DNA from: JBJXDT01 sp046153505
Lineage (GTDB): Bacteria > Pseudomonadota > Gammaproteobacteria > Burkholderiales > Methylophilaceae
DNA: 16,079 bases
Assembly (NCBI GenBank): GCA_046153505.1
Contig: JBJXDT010000049.1
Location: forward strand, 1 to 16,079
Direction of reading: 5' to 3'
Below, piece after piece: positions 7,828 through 15,300 of the stretch. The position numbers and the translations under genes were made by a program. The notes beneath the pieces were generated by a model. The model was not told where the DNA came from. It saw nothing but the letters and a program-made list of their open reading frames with translations, and searched no databases. The stretch's first letter is position 1. Every line of letters starts with the position of its first letter.

Positions 7828-8430
7828 ATGGAACGTGGATATTGGATAAGAAGTAAACCTGTTTACACTTCGTTGGTGTGGCAAGATAAAGCAACGTCTC
7901 ATCTCGTAATTGCGCAAGGCGACGGAGGCATGGCTTTGTTAAAGCTGTTTCAGCTAAAACATCCTAAGCAATCTATTAGCGTGCTATATGCCAACAATCT
8001 TAATTCAAAGATAGATTATGCTAAAACATTAAACAAAGTTGTACCTGAAGGTTTGCGAATACTCAATACTGAACAAGAGGCTTTAGATGCTTTAAATCAT
8101 TTATTACCAACCATGCGTATGGGGCTTCGTTTTTATGTAGCTGGAACAGAAGGTTTTATTTGGTCTGCTTCGGAGAGCGCAAAAAAGTTTGGTATTGAAG
8201 ATGCAGATATTATGAAAGAGTTAACAGGTACACTTGCCAGATCGGTTTATTGTGTGCATTGCAAGGCCATTACGCATGACATAAAAAATAACGTTGGAAA
8301 ATGTATGGGCTGTGAGCGTATGTTATTTGTAAGAGATCACTTTTCAAGACGGCTAGGCGCTTACATGGGGCTGATGGTAGATGCTGAATCACCTGGAGTG
8401 TTACCTGAAATTGAGGAAATATATCCATGA
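7828..8430 (+). CDS. dmmA: Dimethylamine monooxygenase subunit DmmA-like (zinc-ribbon subunit)
   Basis: This is the small non-heme subunit of the heme-dependent dimethylamine monooxygenase (HODM/DMA monooxygenase), which yields methylamine and formaldehyde. The 200 residues hold an N-terminal alpha/beta part (about 1-130, with LVIAQGDGGMALLKLF near 26-42) and a C-terminal zinc ribbon with Cys142-x2-Cys145 and Cys159-x2-Cys162, followed by DHFSRRLGAYMGLM, a family mark. No good ribosome site precedes the ATG, but an in-frame TGA 8 codons upstream excludes a longer start. The stop overlaps the dmmB start by ATGA, so translation is coupled. Its role in electron transfer or assembly is not settled. 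Subunit letters differ between naming schemes; the family assignment is firmer than the letter. Confidence 0.82.
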   Translation: MERGYWIRSKPVYTSLVWQDKATSHLVIAQGDGGMALLKLFQLKHPKQSISVLYANNLNSKIDYAKTLNKVVPEGLRILNTEQEALDALNHLLPTMRMGLRFYVAGTEGFIWSASESAKKFGIEDADIMKELTGTLARSVYCVHCKAITHDIKNNVGKCMGCERMLFVRDHFSRRLGAYMGLMVDAESPGVLPEIEEIYP

Positions 8431-9380
8431 GTATGATTGATGTAAAAGTAGCAGCTATAGAACAGGTGACGCCCTTAGTGAAACACTTCACTTTAGTAAA
8501 GCAAGATGGAACTGTTTTCCCCGCATTCTCAGGAGGCAGTCATATTGTTATCTCATTGAATATAGGCGGTAGAGTGCATCGCAATCCATACTCTTTGATG
8601 GGTTCACCTGAGGAAAATGGTGCTTATCATATTTCAGTGCGAAGACAAGAGAAGTCAAGAGGCGGCTCTGTTTATTTGCATGAAAACGTGACGGTTGGCA
8701 TGCCGTTAAAGATTACTTATCCAGTTAACTTATTTTCACTCGCAAAAAAAGCACGCAAGCACATTCTTTTAGCTGGCGGCATAGGGATTACTCCTTTCAT
8801 GTCACAAATAGCCGATCTTGAAAGACTAGATGCTAATTATGAATTGCATTATGCATTTCGCGCCCCAGAACATGGCGCTTTTGCTGAGCAGCTCAAAAAA
8901 ACTTGTGGTGATAGGTTGCATTGTTATATTGACTCTCTTGCTGAGCGACTAGACTTGCAAGCGCTGTTGGGTAATCAACCTTTGGGAACACATCTCTACG
9001 TATGTGGACCAAACGCAATGGTGGTTTCAGTGTTGGAAGTAGCTAGAAACTTTGGCTGGCCAGAAAACCATATACACAGCGAGCAGTTTTTAGCGCCCCC
9101 TATTGGTGAGCCTTTCAAAATACAACTAGCCCGCTCAAATAAAGAGATTCAAGTACCGGGTGAAATGAGCATGCTAGAGGCGATAGAAGCCGCTGGAGTA
9201 GAAGCAGACTTTCTTTGTCGCGGCGGCGCTTGTGGTCGCTGCGAGCTACAAGTGCTAGAAACAGATGGCGTTTTAGTACACCATGACCATTTTCTAACCG
9301 ATGCAGAAAAGGCATCAAGTAAAAAGATTATGCCTTGCGTTTCGCGCGCAAAGTGTGAACGTTTGTTGCTGGATTTATAA
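8427..9380 (+). CDS. dmmB: Dimethylamine monooxygenase reductase subunit (FNR with C-terminal 2Fe-2S, PDR/VanB type)
   Basis: This 317-residue reductase passes electrons from NAD(P)H through flavin and a 2Fe-2S cluster to the heme subunit. Domain order is that of phthalate dioxygenase reductase: flavin domain with RVHRNPYSLMG (49-59), nucleotide domain with LLAGGIGITPFMS (114-126) and YVCGPNAMV (191-199), then plant-type ferredoxin with Cys264-x4-Cys269-x2-Cys272 and Cys304. All four cluster ligands are present. The ATG lies in the ATGA overlap with dmmA; a second ATG two codons on is an alternative. dmmC follows after 14 bases. Such reductases are shared by many oxygenases, and it is the two neighbours that specify dimethylamine. 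Confidence 0.87.
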   Translation: MSMIDVKVAAIEQVTPLVKHFTLVKQDGTVFPAFSGGSHIVISLNIGGRVHRNPYSLMGSPEENGAYHISVRRQEKSRGGSVYLHENVTVGMPLKITYPVNLFSLAKKARKHILLAGGIGITPFMSQIADLERLDANYELHYAFRAPEHGAFAEQLKKTCGDRLHCYIDSLAERLDLQALLGNQPLGTHLYVCGPNAMVVSVLEVARNFGWPENHIHSEQFLAPPIGEPFKIQLARSNKEIQVPGEMSMLEAIEAAGVEADFLCRGGACGRCELQVLETDGVLVHHDHFLTDAEKASSKKIMPCVSRAKCERLLLDL

Positions 9381-9394
9381 GGCAAGGTAAATAT

Positions 9395-10435
9395 ATGACA
9401 TTAGTGTTTAAGCAAGAAACTTTCCGAGATGACTATCAATATAGCAACTCACCGCTCGGTATAAAACGATTCCCGTTCCCTTTTGGCGAAGATCAGTATA
9501 TGTACTCAGTTAATATTGAACCGCATGGCAAGGGCAAGCAAGGCTCTGTATATGAATATGCATTTGATGTAGATGAGCATTATGTGGCTGAATGTGCTGA
9601 TAAAGGTATTACATTGAAGCAAGATCCCGGTAGGTATGCATCTTTGCCGCATATGATGGATGCACAATGGGATTTTTTAGAACTTACTATGGAATCGCAT
9701 GCACGAGATTATCCTGAATATTTTACTTTAACTAAAGATGGTTCAAATTGGGTTTGGGAAAACAAACCGCTAGGTATTAAAGATGCTTTTGTGTTTGGCG
9801 ATTGCTCTACCTTGCCGATGGATCCTTTTGAGTATATGGGACGCCAAGTACAGGGAGATTTTGTGTTGCTCGATCAGCGAGATGATACTTTGTATGCTGA
9901 CGCTGGGTTTATTACAAGCCAAGCTGATTGGTCTCTAGCATTTAACATTGGCATGTCATGGAAAGAATGGCATGGCCCAGTGCCACGCGTGACGGAGTTG
10001 GGTGTTATGGATCGAGCATTAAAGTACCTAATGAATCTACAACTTGGTAGTCCAGTAAGAAGGTTGAACTGGACAATGACCATCAACCCTCGTTTAGATA
10101 CTTCGCCCGAAAATTATCCATTTTGGGGTGGCGACAGAAATAAAGTGAATAAAGACAATGTAGGTGACTTGGTTCATCTGCGTGTAGAGCTGCAAGCCTT
10201 ATTTCGGCTGCCTCGCAGCAATGCTATTGTATTTGTAATACGCTGCTATCTGATTAGTTTAAATGAAATCGTAACCTATCCACGATGGGCTAAACGTTTG
10301 CATCGTGTGCTTAAAGGTTTGCATCCTGATTTAATTGAGTACAAAGGACTTACTAAATTTCATCCTTTGGCAGTTAAGTGGCTTTCAAAGTTTGACGATG
10401 GCGCCGCTATAGAGATGGGAACACAGCCTGAATAG
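9395..10435 (+). CDS. dmmC: Heme-dependent oxidative N-demethylase catalytic subunit (DUF3445/HODM alpha)
   Basis: This is the heme subunit, in which a PAS-like fold has become an enzyme that demethylates dimethylamine with oxygen. The 346 residues carry family blocks: WKEWHGPVPRV (189-199, including His193), RRLNWTMTINPRLDTSPENYPFWGG (about 212-236) and HLRVELQALFRLPRSNAIVFVIRCY (251-275). Length is normal. AAGG sits about 11 bases before the ATG and the gene is 14 bases from dmmB, so the order A-B-C forms one operon. I do not see a fourth, GcvT-type folate subunit gene next to it, unlike some described clusters. No terminator is evident after the stop; the convergent PAS gene ends 24 bases later. 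Confidence 0.88.
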   Translation: MTLVFKQETFRDDYQYSNSPLGIKRFPFPFGEDQYMYSVNIEPHGKGKQGSVYEYAFDVDEHYVAECADKGITLKQDPGRYASLPHMMDAQWDFLELTMESHARDYPEYFTLTKDGSNWVWENKPLGIKDAFVFGDCSTLPMDPFEYMGRQVQGDFVLLDQRDDTLYADAGFITSQADWSLAFNIGMSWKEWHGPVPRVTELGVMDRALKYLMNLQLGSPVRRLNWTMTINPRLDTSPENYPFWGGDRNKVNKDNVGDLVHLRVELQALFRLPRSNAIVFVIRCYLISLNEIVTYPRWAKRLHRVLKGLHPDLIEYKGLTKFHPLAVKWLSKFDDGAAIEMGTQPE

Positions 10436-10459
10436 CCTGTTAATGAATGCAACGGGTAT

Positions 10460-11821
10460 TTAGTGAGAAATTAATTTAAAGTTATTTACGTTATATTGTT
10501 GGTCAAGGATTTCAGTAACAAAACACTCTAACGCAAGTAGCTCTCGAGTGCTGGAAAAAATTGCTCTGCCGTGTTCTTGTACTAGCTTGGTTTCACCCTT
10601 ACGAGTAATGATTCTATAAATTAACTTAAATTCGTCGTCTAAGGTAATTTGTTGGCTTACAGAATCCCATACGGCAGCTCTGTCTTCTGGATGAATGATT
10701 AAATTGTAGCTCAACTTGAGGTTGGTCATTAGTTCATTTTTATCATAACCTGTGACATCAATACAACCTTCACTGACGAATTCAAACGTCCAAGAGCGGT
10801 CATTTTTACAACGAAACACCATACCTGGAATATTGTTTAAAAAAGAATTTAAAGCGCGTTTGTTGGCAAGTTTACTAGCCTCAGCTTCTTTATTACGCTG
10901 AATATCTGTCATTGTGCCAATCACACTAGTTCTTTCGCCTGGTGAGGTGGACGTGGTTTTTGCTCTTAGCGAGACCCAGTTAGGATGTCCCCGTACTGAG
11001 AGAAGTCTAGTTTCTAATGTACAGTGTGTTCTTTTACCTTGCGTGAGTGAGTCTATAGTTGCCTTAAGAGTTGGCTTATCTTCTGGATGGGAAAAATCTA
11101 TTAGTAACTTGCCAATACAATTTTTAACTTTGTATTCAAGTAAAATTTCCCATGAAGGGTTTATAAAAATGATTTCTCCTTTGGCGTTAAGTTGAAAAAC
11201 TATTTCTTCTAGCCTGTCAACGATAGAGTGGTAATTAAACTGCGACTCAAAATCATCACTTAACGGGTTAATTGCGGACAAAGGTGTGAATTGGAATAAC
11301 ATAGCATTGTCTTGGTTACCTTTGCGTAATTTAGAAAGGCTAGTGTTAGATGGTAGCGTAGTACCATCAGCGCAGATTAAACGCATAGTTGTTGGATTGT
11401 TTTTAGATTTATCGAGTGAGGTTTCTGCTGATAATTTAGCAAAGTTTTGATGATCTGCAGGGTGTATAAGATTGGTTAATGGCATATCTATCACTTGATC
11501 TGACATGCCTGCCATGCCAAGCATTTGTAAGAAAGGTGTATTGACAAACTTAACTATAAATCCATCAAGAATAACGGCAGGCGAAGATAAGGCTTCTGAA
11601 AATTCATTACCCCAAGAAGTGTCATCTTGACGAGTGCGCGAAGATTTTGTGGCAAATAGCGGCTGTAAAGCTATCAATATAGCAGCTGAAAATATAGCCA
11701 CAGCTATAGAAATAAGCATCACAATTTGTAGTAAAAGTGGCCCTTGAATGTTGTACCATGAGCCAAGTATAAATAAAAAAATAATGCTAATGATTAACGT
11801 CGAGAAAATGAATATACCCAT
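10460..11821 (-). CDS. Membrane-anchored multi-PAS protein without an output domain
   Basis: The 453-residue protein has two membrane helices (about 1-21 and 29-52) joined by a very short periplasmic loop, then three PAS units: about 70-175 (SPAVILDGFIVKFVN), 190-305 (EIVFQLNAKGEIIFINPSWEILLEY, ending in the PAC-type GTMTDIQRNKEAE) and 318-440 (FVSEGCIDVTGYD ... LIHPEDR). It ends with ECFVTEILDQQYNVNNFKLISH: no kinase, GGDEF, EAL, methyl-accepting or DNA-binding domain follows. The start at 11821 has AAGG 9 bases upstream; an upstream TTG has none. It is divergent from the NarX-like kinase across 53 bases. It may be an accessory sensor that hands its signal to that kinase, or a sensor that lost its output. 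No ligand residues can be named. Confidence 0.8.
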   Translation of the reverse strand: MGIFIFSTLIISIIFLFILGSWYNIQGPLLLQIVMLISIAVAIFSAAILIALQPLFATKSSRTRQDDTSWGNEFSEALSSPAVILDGFIVKFVNTPFLQMLGMAGMSDQVIDMPLTNLIHPADHQNFAKLSAETSLDKSKNNPTTMRLICADGTTLPSNTSLSKLRKGNQDNAMLFQFTPLSAINPLSDDFESQFNYHSIVDRLEEIVFQLNAKGEIIFINPSWEILLEYKVKNCIGKLLIDFSHPEDKPTLKATIDSLTQGKRTHCTLETRLLSVRGHPNWVSLRAKTTSTSPGERTSVIGTMTDIQRNKEAEASKLANKRALNSFLNNIPGMVFRCKNDRSWTFEFVSEGCIDVTGYDKNELMTNLKLSYNLIIHPEDRAAVWDSVSQQITLDDEFKLIYRIITRKGETKLVQEHGRAIFSSTRELLALECFVTEILDQQYNVNNFKLISH

Positions 11822-11874
11822 TAATTTAGACCTTACTGATGACAACAAATAGAGTATAAAAGAACTAACGGCAA
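11822..11874. promoter_or_regulatory. Compact divergent promoter between the PAS and kinase genes
   Basis: Only 53 bases separate the two starts. TATAAA (11855-11860, plus) and TATACT (11853-11858, minus) overlap as -10-like boxes facing opposite ways, and a single perfect NarL-type heptamer TACTGAT lies at 11834-11840. If real, the two promoters compete and could be autoregulated. No -35 boxes are clear. Confidence 0.3.
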
Positions 11875-13692
11875 ATGCAGAAACTTTTTAATTTTCCCAA
11901 GCAGATACGTGAGTTTGTGCTTAAGCATAAGCTATATACCAACATTAATGCCTTGATTGTTTCTATGGTGTTGTCTGTGATATTGATGCAGGCGGGCTCA
12001 CTTTTTCTACTTAATTACATTCCCAATCATCTTTCCACTATTCATCATGCATATCAAGAGCGAACGAATTGGAAGCTGCTTCAATTTCGACTAGAAAATA
12101 GTTTAAATTATAAAAGTGAAGTTTTTAAACATCAAAAATTAAGTGATGATTCAATTTACATTTGGGTTAAAAGTCAAAAAGATACTGGACTAGCGAAAGC
12201 CTACTTGCAACTGCTAAAGGCTCAGGAGGAATTCAATAATGCAATTACCTTAAAATCATCTAAAGATATAGAGATTGAAAGATGCCATTCGGTCATATTT
12301 GCATTTGATAATTTTTTATCTGCAGCGGAAAAAGATGTGTATATAAAGCAATCGTTGGTTTCTTTACTGCAATTAATCAGCTTGTTTCTTATATTTTTTA
12401 TCGCCGCAAGCGTAATGTTTATTTCGTGGGATATTTTAATTAAACGGCTTGGGAAAATGATAGCTTATTTCCCAAAGGAAATGACTATGAGGTCGGCAGA
12501 AAATTTACACAAAGATGAGCTAGAAGAACTAGAAAAAATGGCGGCGGAAATGTCCGCAAGATACGACGGTGTCCAAGTTGAAACTAAATGGGCCAATAAA
12601 AATAGTACAGAACAAGTAAGAAAAATGATTCTTTCGCAAGATTTTTTGTTTAAGTTGTCTAAATTAATTGGTAGTCCTGAGTTAAACGAGCTTGCGATTA
12701 AGAAAACACTGGCAACGCTTGAACAAGTGTTAAATGTAAGTAATGTCGCATTAGTTTTTAGCGAAAGTGGCTCTAGTATTACTACTCAGCGTGCATTATT
12801 TTCAAGCGCTTGGCCACTTTCTTTCGACGAAAGTATGCTTGATGAAGCAAAAGCGGCTACTTCGATAAGCCACTCAACCAAGCTTATTAAGGCTGAGTGT
12901 GTTCAATGTGTCACGCTACCATTATTAAGCCCTAACGGCTGGCTGGGAATTTTAATAATAGAAGCTGAGGCGAATCGTTATTTTGATGAATTTGAATTAA
13001 AACTCTTTGATGCAACCGCACAGATGATGGCTGTTTCCATGGGTTTTCAAGCTAAAGAGCAAGAAAGTAGACGAGTTGCACTTCTTGAAGAAAGAGCAGT
13101 TATAGCAAGAGAACTTCATGATTCACTAGCACAATCACTCTCTTACATGAAATTTCAACTGGCTATATTACAATCAGGTTTTGGACACCATTTACTTGAG
13201 TTAGGTGCGGATGATATTGTTAACGATTTGCGAGAAGGCTTAGATAACGCTTATCGCGAACTGCGTGAGTTATTGACAACATTTAGAGTGCGGATGGATG
13301 TACGGGGTCTGGATTATGTGCTTGAGGAGGCAATTGAAGAGTTTTCTCAGCGCTCTAGTTTGACTATTACGCTTGATAACCGACTTCAAGAATGTAAGTT
13401 AAGCGTGAATGAAGAGTTTCATCTTTTGCACGTCGTTCGTGAGGCATTATCAAATATTGTACGGCACTCAGGGGCTAAAAAAGTTAATATTGCACTCATT
13501 TACCAAGCTACAGGAGATGTAATTGTGACTATTGATGACGATGGTATAGGCTGTACGTTTGATGAAAATAAACCCCATCATTATGGCCTGGCTATCATGA
13601 CGGAGCGTGCATACTGTTTGGGTGGTAAGATCGACATACTACCTAGGCGAAAAGGTGGTACACGTGTCAGATTACTGTTTCGTCCTAAATAA
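11875..13692 (+). CDS. NarX-like sensor histidine kinase
   Basis: The 605-residue kinase has membrane helices at about 25-48 and 163-185 around a periplasmic sensor of some 115 residues, a HAMP linker (186-232), a GAF-like module (about 255-392, with a CxxC at Cys342/Cys345), the HisKA_3 box ERAVIARELHDSLAQSLSYMK with phospho-acceptor His415, and a HATPase with Asn527, DDDGIGC (554-560) and GLAIMTERA (571-579). The RELRELLTTFR stretch (461-471) matches E. coli NarX closely. The periplasmic P-box equivalent (57-77) keeps Arg72 but has Lys67, Thr64 and Glu62 where nitrate sensors have Arg54, Gly51 and Lys49 by my alignment from memory. The signal may therefore not be nitrate. The response regulator follows 50 bases later. 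No strong ribosome site precedes the ATG. Confidence 0.88.
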   Translation: MQKLFNFPKQIREFVLKHKLYTNINALIVSMVLSVILMQAGSLFLLNYIPNHLSTIHHAYQERTNWKLLQFRLENSLNYKSEVFKHQKLSDDSIYIWVKSQKDTGLAKAYLQLLKAQEEFNNAITLKSSKDIEIERCHSVIFAFDNFLSAAEKDVYIKQSLVSLLQLISLFLIFFIAASVMFISWDILIKRLGKMIAYFPKEMTMRSAENLHKDELEELEKMAAEMSARYDGVQVETKWANKNSTEQVRKMILSQDFLFKLSKLIGSPELNELAIKKTLATLEQVLNVSNVALVFSESGSSITTQRALFSSAWPLSFDESMLDEAKAATSISHSTKLIKAECVQCVTLPLLSPNGWLGILIIEAEANRYFDEFELKLFDATAQMMAVSMGFQAKEQESRRVALLEERAVIARELHDSLAQSLSYMKFQLAILQSGFGHHLLELGADDIVNDLREGLDNAYRELRELLTTFRVRMDVRGLDYVLEEAIEEFSQRSSLTITLDNRLQECKLSVNEEFHLLHVVREALSNIVRHSGAKKVNIALIYQATGDVIVTIDDDGIGCTFDENKPHHYGLAIMTERAYCLGGKIDILPRRKGGTRVRLLFRPK

Positions 13693-13742
13693 TAGCGACA
13701 CTATTCATAGTTGAAGTAAAACAATTTACCAATAAGGCGGGG

Positions 13743-14384
13743 ATGATGGAAAAACCGACAACGATAATCATTATTGATGATCATGCACTATTTCGTAAAG
13801 GCGTAAGCCAAATGATATCAACTAATTCCGAGTTTATGGTCATTGGCGAGGCAGCTTCAGGTGAGGAAGGTTTGTTATTAGTAGAGCAGCTAAAGCCAGA
13901 TTTAGCATTAATTGATCTCAACATGAAAGGTATGAGTGGCATGCAAGTGCTCATGCATATTAAAGAAAAAAAACTAGATTCACGCTGTATTGTATTAACC
14001 GTCTCTGATGCTGAAGACGATTTGTTAGAAGCGTTACGTGCTGGAGCAGATGGGTACCTTCTTAAAGATATGGAACCAGAAAACTTATGCTCAAGTCTTA
14101 AAAAAGCCATGTCTGGCGTGACAGTTTTGCACGAAAGTCTTACTGAAATTCTCAAAAATGCGCTTACACATCCAACACTGATCAGAAGTGAAGAAGAAGT
14201 ATCTCTTACAGATAGAGAAAGAGAGATACTAGAATGTTTAGCTAATGGCTTAAACAATAAGACTATTGCAAGAACTTTAGGTATTAGTGATACGACCGTT
14301 AAAGTGCATATTAAACACCTGTTAAGCAAATTGAAACTAACCAGCCGACTAGAAGCAGCGGTATGGGCACATAGGAAAAAATAG
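13743..14384 (+). CDS. NarL-family response regulator
   Basis: This 213-residue regulator is the partner of the kinase just upstream. The receiver has Asp12/Asp13, phospho-acceptor Asp58 (LALIDLN) and Lys108 (GYLLKDMEPE). The C-terminal LuxR-type helix-turn-helix (about 154-210) reads TDREREILECLANGLNNKT then SDTTVKVHIKHLLSKLKLTSR, nearly the NarL recognition helix, so heptamers like those of E. coli NarL are the expected target. AAGGCGGGG precedes two adjacent ATGs (13743 and 13746), and either could be used. Similarity to E. coli NarL runs through the whole length. Predicted targets in the window are the 7-2-7 sites before dmmA and the permease. It could control nitrate metabolism instead, but no such genes are in view. 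Confidence 0.92.
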   Translation: MMEKPTTIIIIDDHALFRKGVSQMISTNSEFMVIGEAASGEEGLLLVEQLKPDLALIDLNMKGMSGMQVLMHIKEKKLDSRCIVLTVSDAEDDLLEALRAGADGYLLKDMEPENLCSSLKKAMSGVTVLHESLTEILKNALTHPTLIRSEEEVSLTDREREILECLANGLNNKTIARTLGISDTTVKVHIKHLLSKLKLTSRLEAAVWAHRKK

Positions 14385-14581
14385 CCGCTTGTCTGAGATA
14401 CAATTATTCGGTTTAGACTGAATCATTATTGTGGCGAATTAATCATTCTACTCATCGTTTATCCTTATTAATGGCTTGCAAAATTTATCCTTCTTTAAGA
14501 GTACCTCTTAGGTGTAATTGTGAAAATTAGGGCTTAGCGGTTAAATGGGTTTTCTAAGAATTTACATGATGGGGAAATAGA
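14385..14581 (+). promoter_or_regulatory. Leader of the cupin gene with inverted repeats
   Basis: No gene lies in these 197 bases. TAAGAG-TAC-CTCTTA (14496-14510) is a perfect 6-bp inverted repeat. Overlapping it, TACCTCT (14502-14508) is a perfect NarL heptamer, and AGGTGTA (14510-14516) matches the inverse heptamer at 6 of 7, but with 1 rather than 2 bases between. Another perfect heptamer, TACTCAT, is at 14451-14457. GGGGA at 14572-14576 serves as ribosome site for the ATG at 14582. Confidence 0.4.
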
Positions 14582-14935
14582 ATGACAGACAAAGCGTTTA
14601 AATATAAAAAACAAGCTATTAAAGATCAACAGCCATCTATGAATGTGCCAGGCGTTGCAGCGTGGCTTGGTGATACATTCATTTCAGCGGATGAAGATAA
14701 GAGAATCTGTGCTGGCTTTTTTAGATTAGAAAAAGGCAATAAGCTAGTGTATGACTATGATTATGAAGAGATGAAATGTATTGTAGACGGAACGTTTATT
14801 ATTTCTGATGAAACTGGCCAAAAGGTAACAGCAACCGCAGGAGACGTTTTTTACTTTCCTTCAGGCAGTCGCATTACATTTGAAACGCCAGACTTTGCTG
14901 TTGGTTTTTTCTGCGGACAACGTGTGCCACTTTAA
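14582..14935 (+). CDS. EutQ-like cupin domain protein
   Basis: The 117-residue protein is one small cupin barrel: DKRICAGFFRLEKGNKLVYDYDYEEMKCIVDGTFIISDETGQKVTATAGDVFYFPSGSRITFETP, positions about 40-104, resembling the C-terminal domain of EutQ (ethanolamine utilisation). The usual metal-binding histidines of cupins are absent; Tyr, Glu and Asp occupy the region, as in EutQ. No other eut gene is near. It follows the two-component genes and precedes an APC permease, an arrangement I associate with amine or amino-acid uptake and methylamine assimilation clusters in methylotrophs, though that association is from memory. A ligand-binding or acetate-kinase-like role as claimed for EutQ cannot be assigned. 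Confidence 0.8.
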   Translation: MTDKAFKYKKQAIKDQQPSMNVPGVAAWLGDTFISADEDKRICAGFFRLEKGNKLVYDYDYEEMKCIVDGTFIISDETGQKVTATAGDVFYFPSGSRITFETPDFAVGFFCGQRVPL

Positions 14936-15044
14936 GCAATATGAACTCTTATTCGCCAATTAATCATATATGGAAATTAGGGTTAAATAAACATTAAACT
15001 TTGAACCTCTCCCTGTATCACTTGTAGCAATTATAAAGGGGGAG

Positions 15045-15066
15045 TTGATTAGATTTCTCTAATCAA
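15045..15066. repeat. 8-bp perfect hairpin between cupin and permease
   Basis: TTGATTAG (15045-15052) pairs exactly with CTAATCAA (15059-15066) around a 6-base loop. The stem is AT-rich and lacks a T-run, so it is a poor terminator; an operator or a transcript 3'-end stem are alternatives. Confidence 0.4.
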
Positions 15067-15284
15067 ATCCCTTTCAATTTCTGCAATTAAACTCTTTCTA
15101 ATTCATAATAGTCATAATCTAAATTTCGACGGTATATTGAAAATTTCCCCCTTGGTTAGGTTAAATAAACACTACCCTAATTGATACTTTGCAGATTAAA
15201 AACTATCTTGAAGACGTAATTAAAAAGTAGTATCTAGTCTACTGGCGACATCAAAATTTTTTCTATCAAATTCATAGCGTTAAC

Positions 15285-15300
15285 TACCACCTAAGTAGTA
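15285..15300. promoter_or_regulatory. NarL-type 7-2-7 inverted heptamer upstream of the permease
   Basis: TACCACC-TA-AGTAGTA matches TACYNMT-N2-AKNRGTA at 13 of 14 defined positions, the left heptamer ending in C instead of T. The right half equals the ideal complement of the dmmA left half (TACTACT). It lies about 160 bases before the permease start, and a further perfect AGTAGTA is at 15226-15232. Pattern-based assignment only. Confidence 0.5.

Noticed and set aside
9115..9385. Minus-strand frames in the ferredoxin part of dmmB
   Set aside because: Shadows of the [2Fe-2S] domain coding sequence; the plus-strand frame has all four cluster cysteines.
13781..14329. 182-codon minus-strand frame
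   Set aside because: It lies wholly inside the response regulator gene in antisense, with no recognisable domain and no ribosome site.
15006..15044. CTCCC...GGGAG as a terminator of the cupin gene
   Set aside because: Only 5 bp with a 26-base loop and no T-run after it; not convincing.
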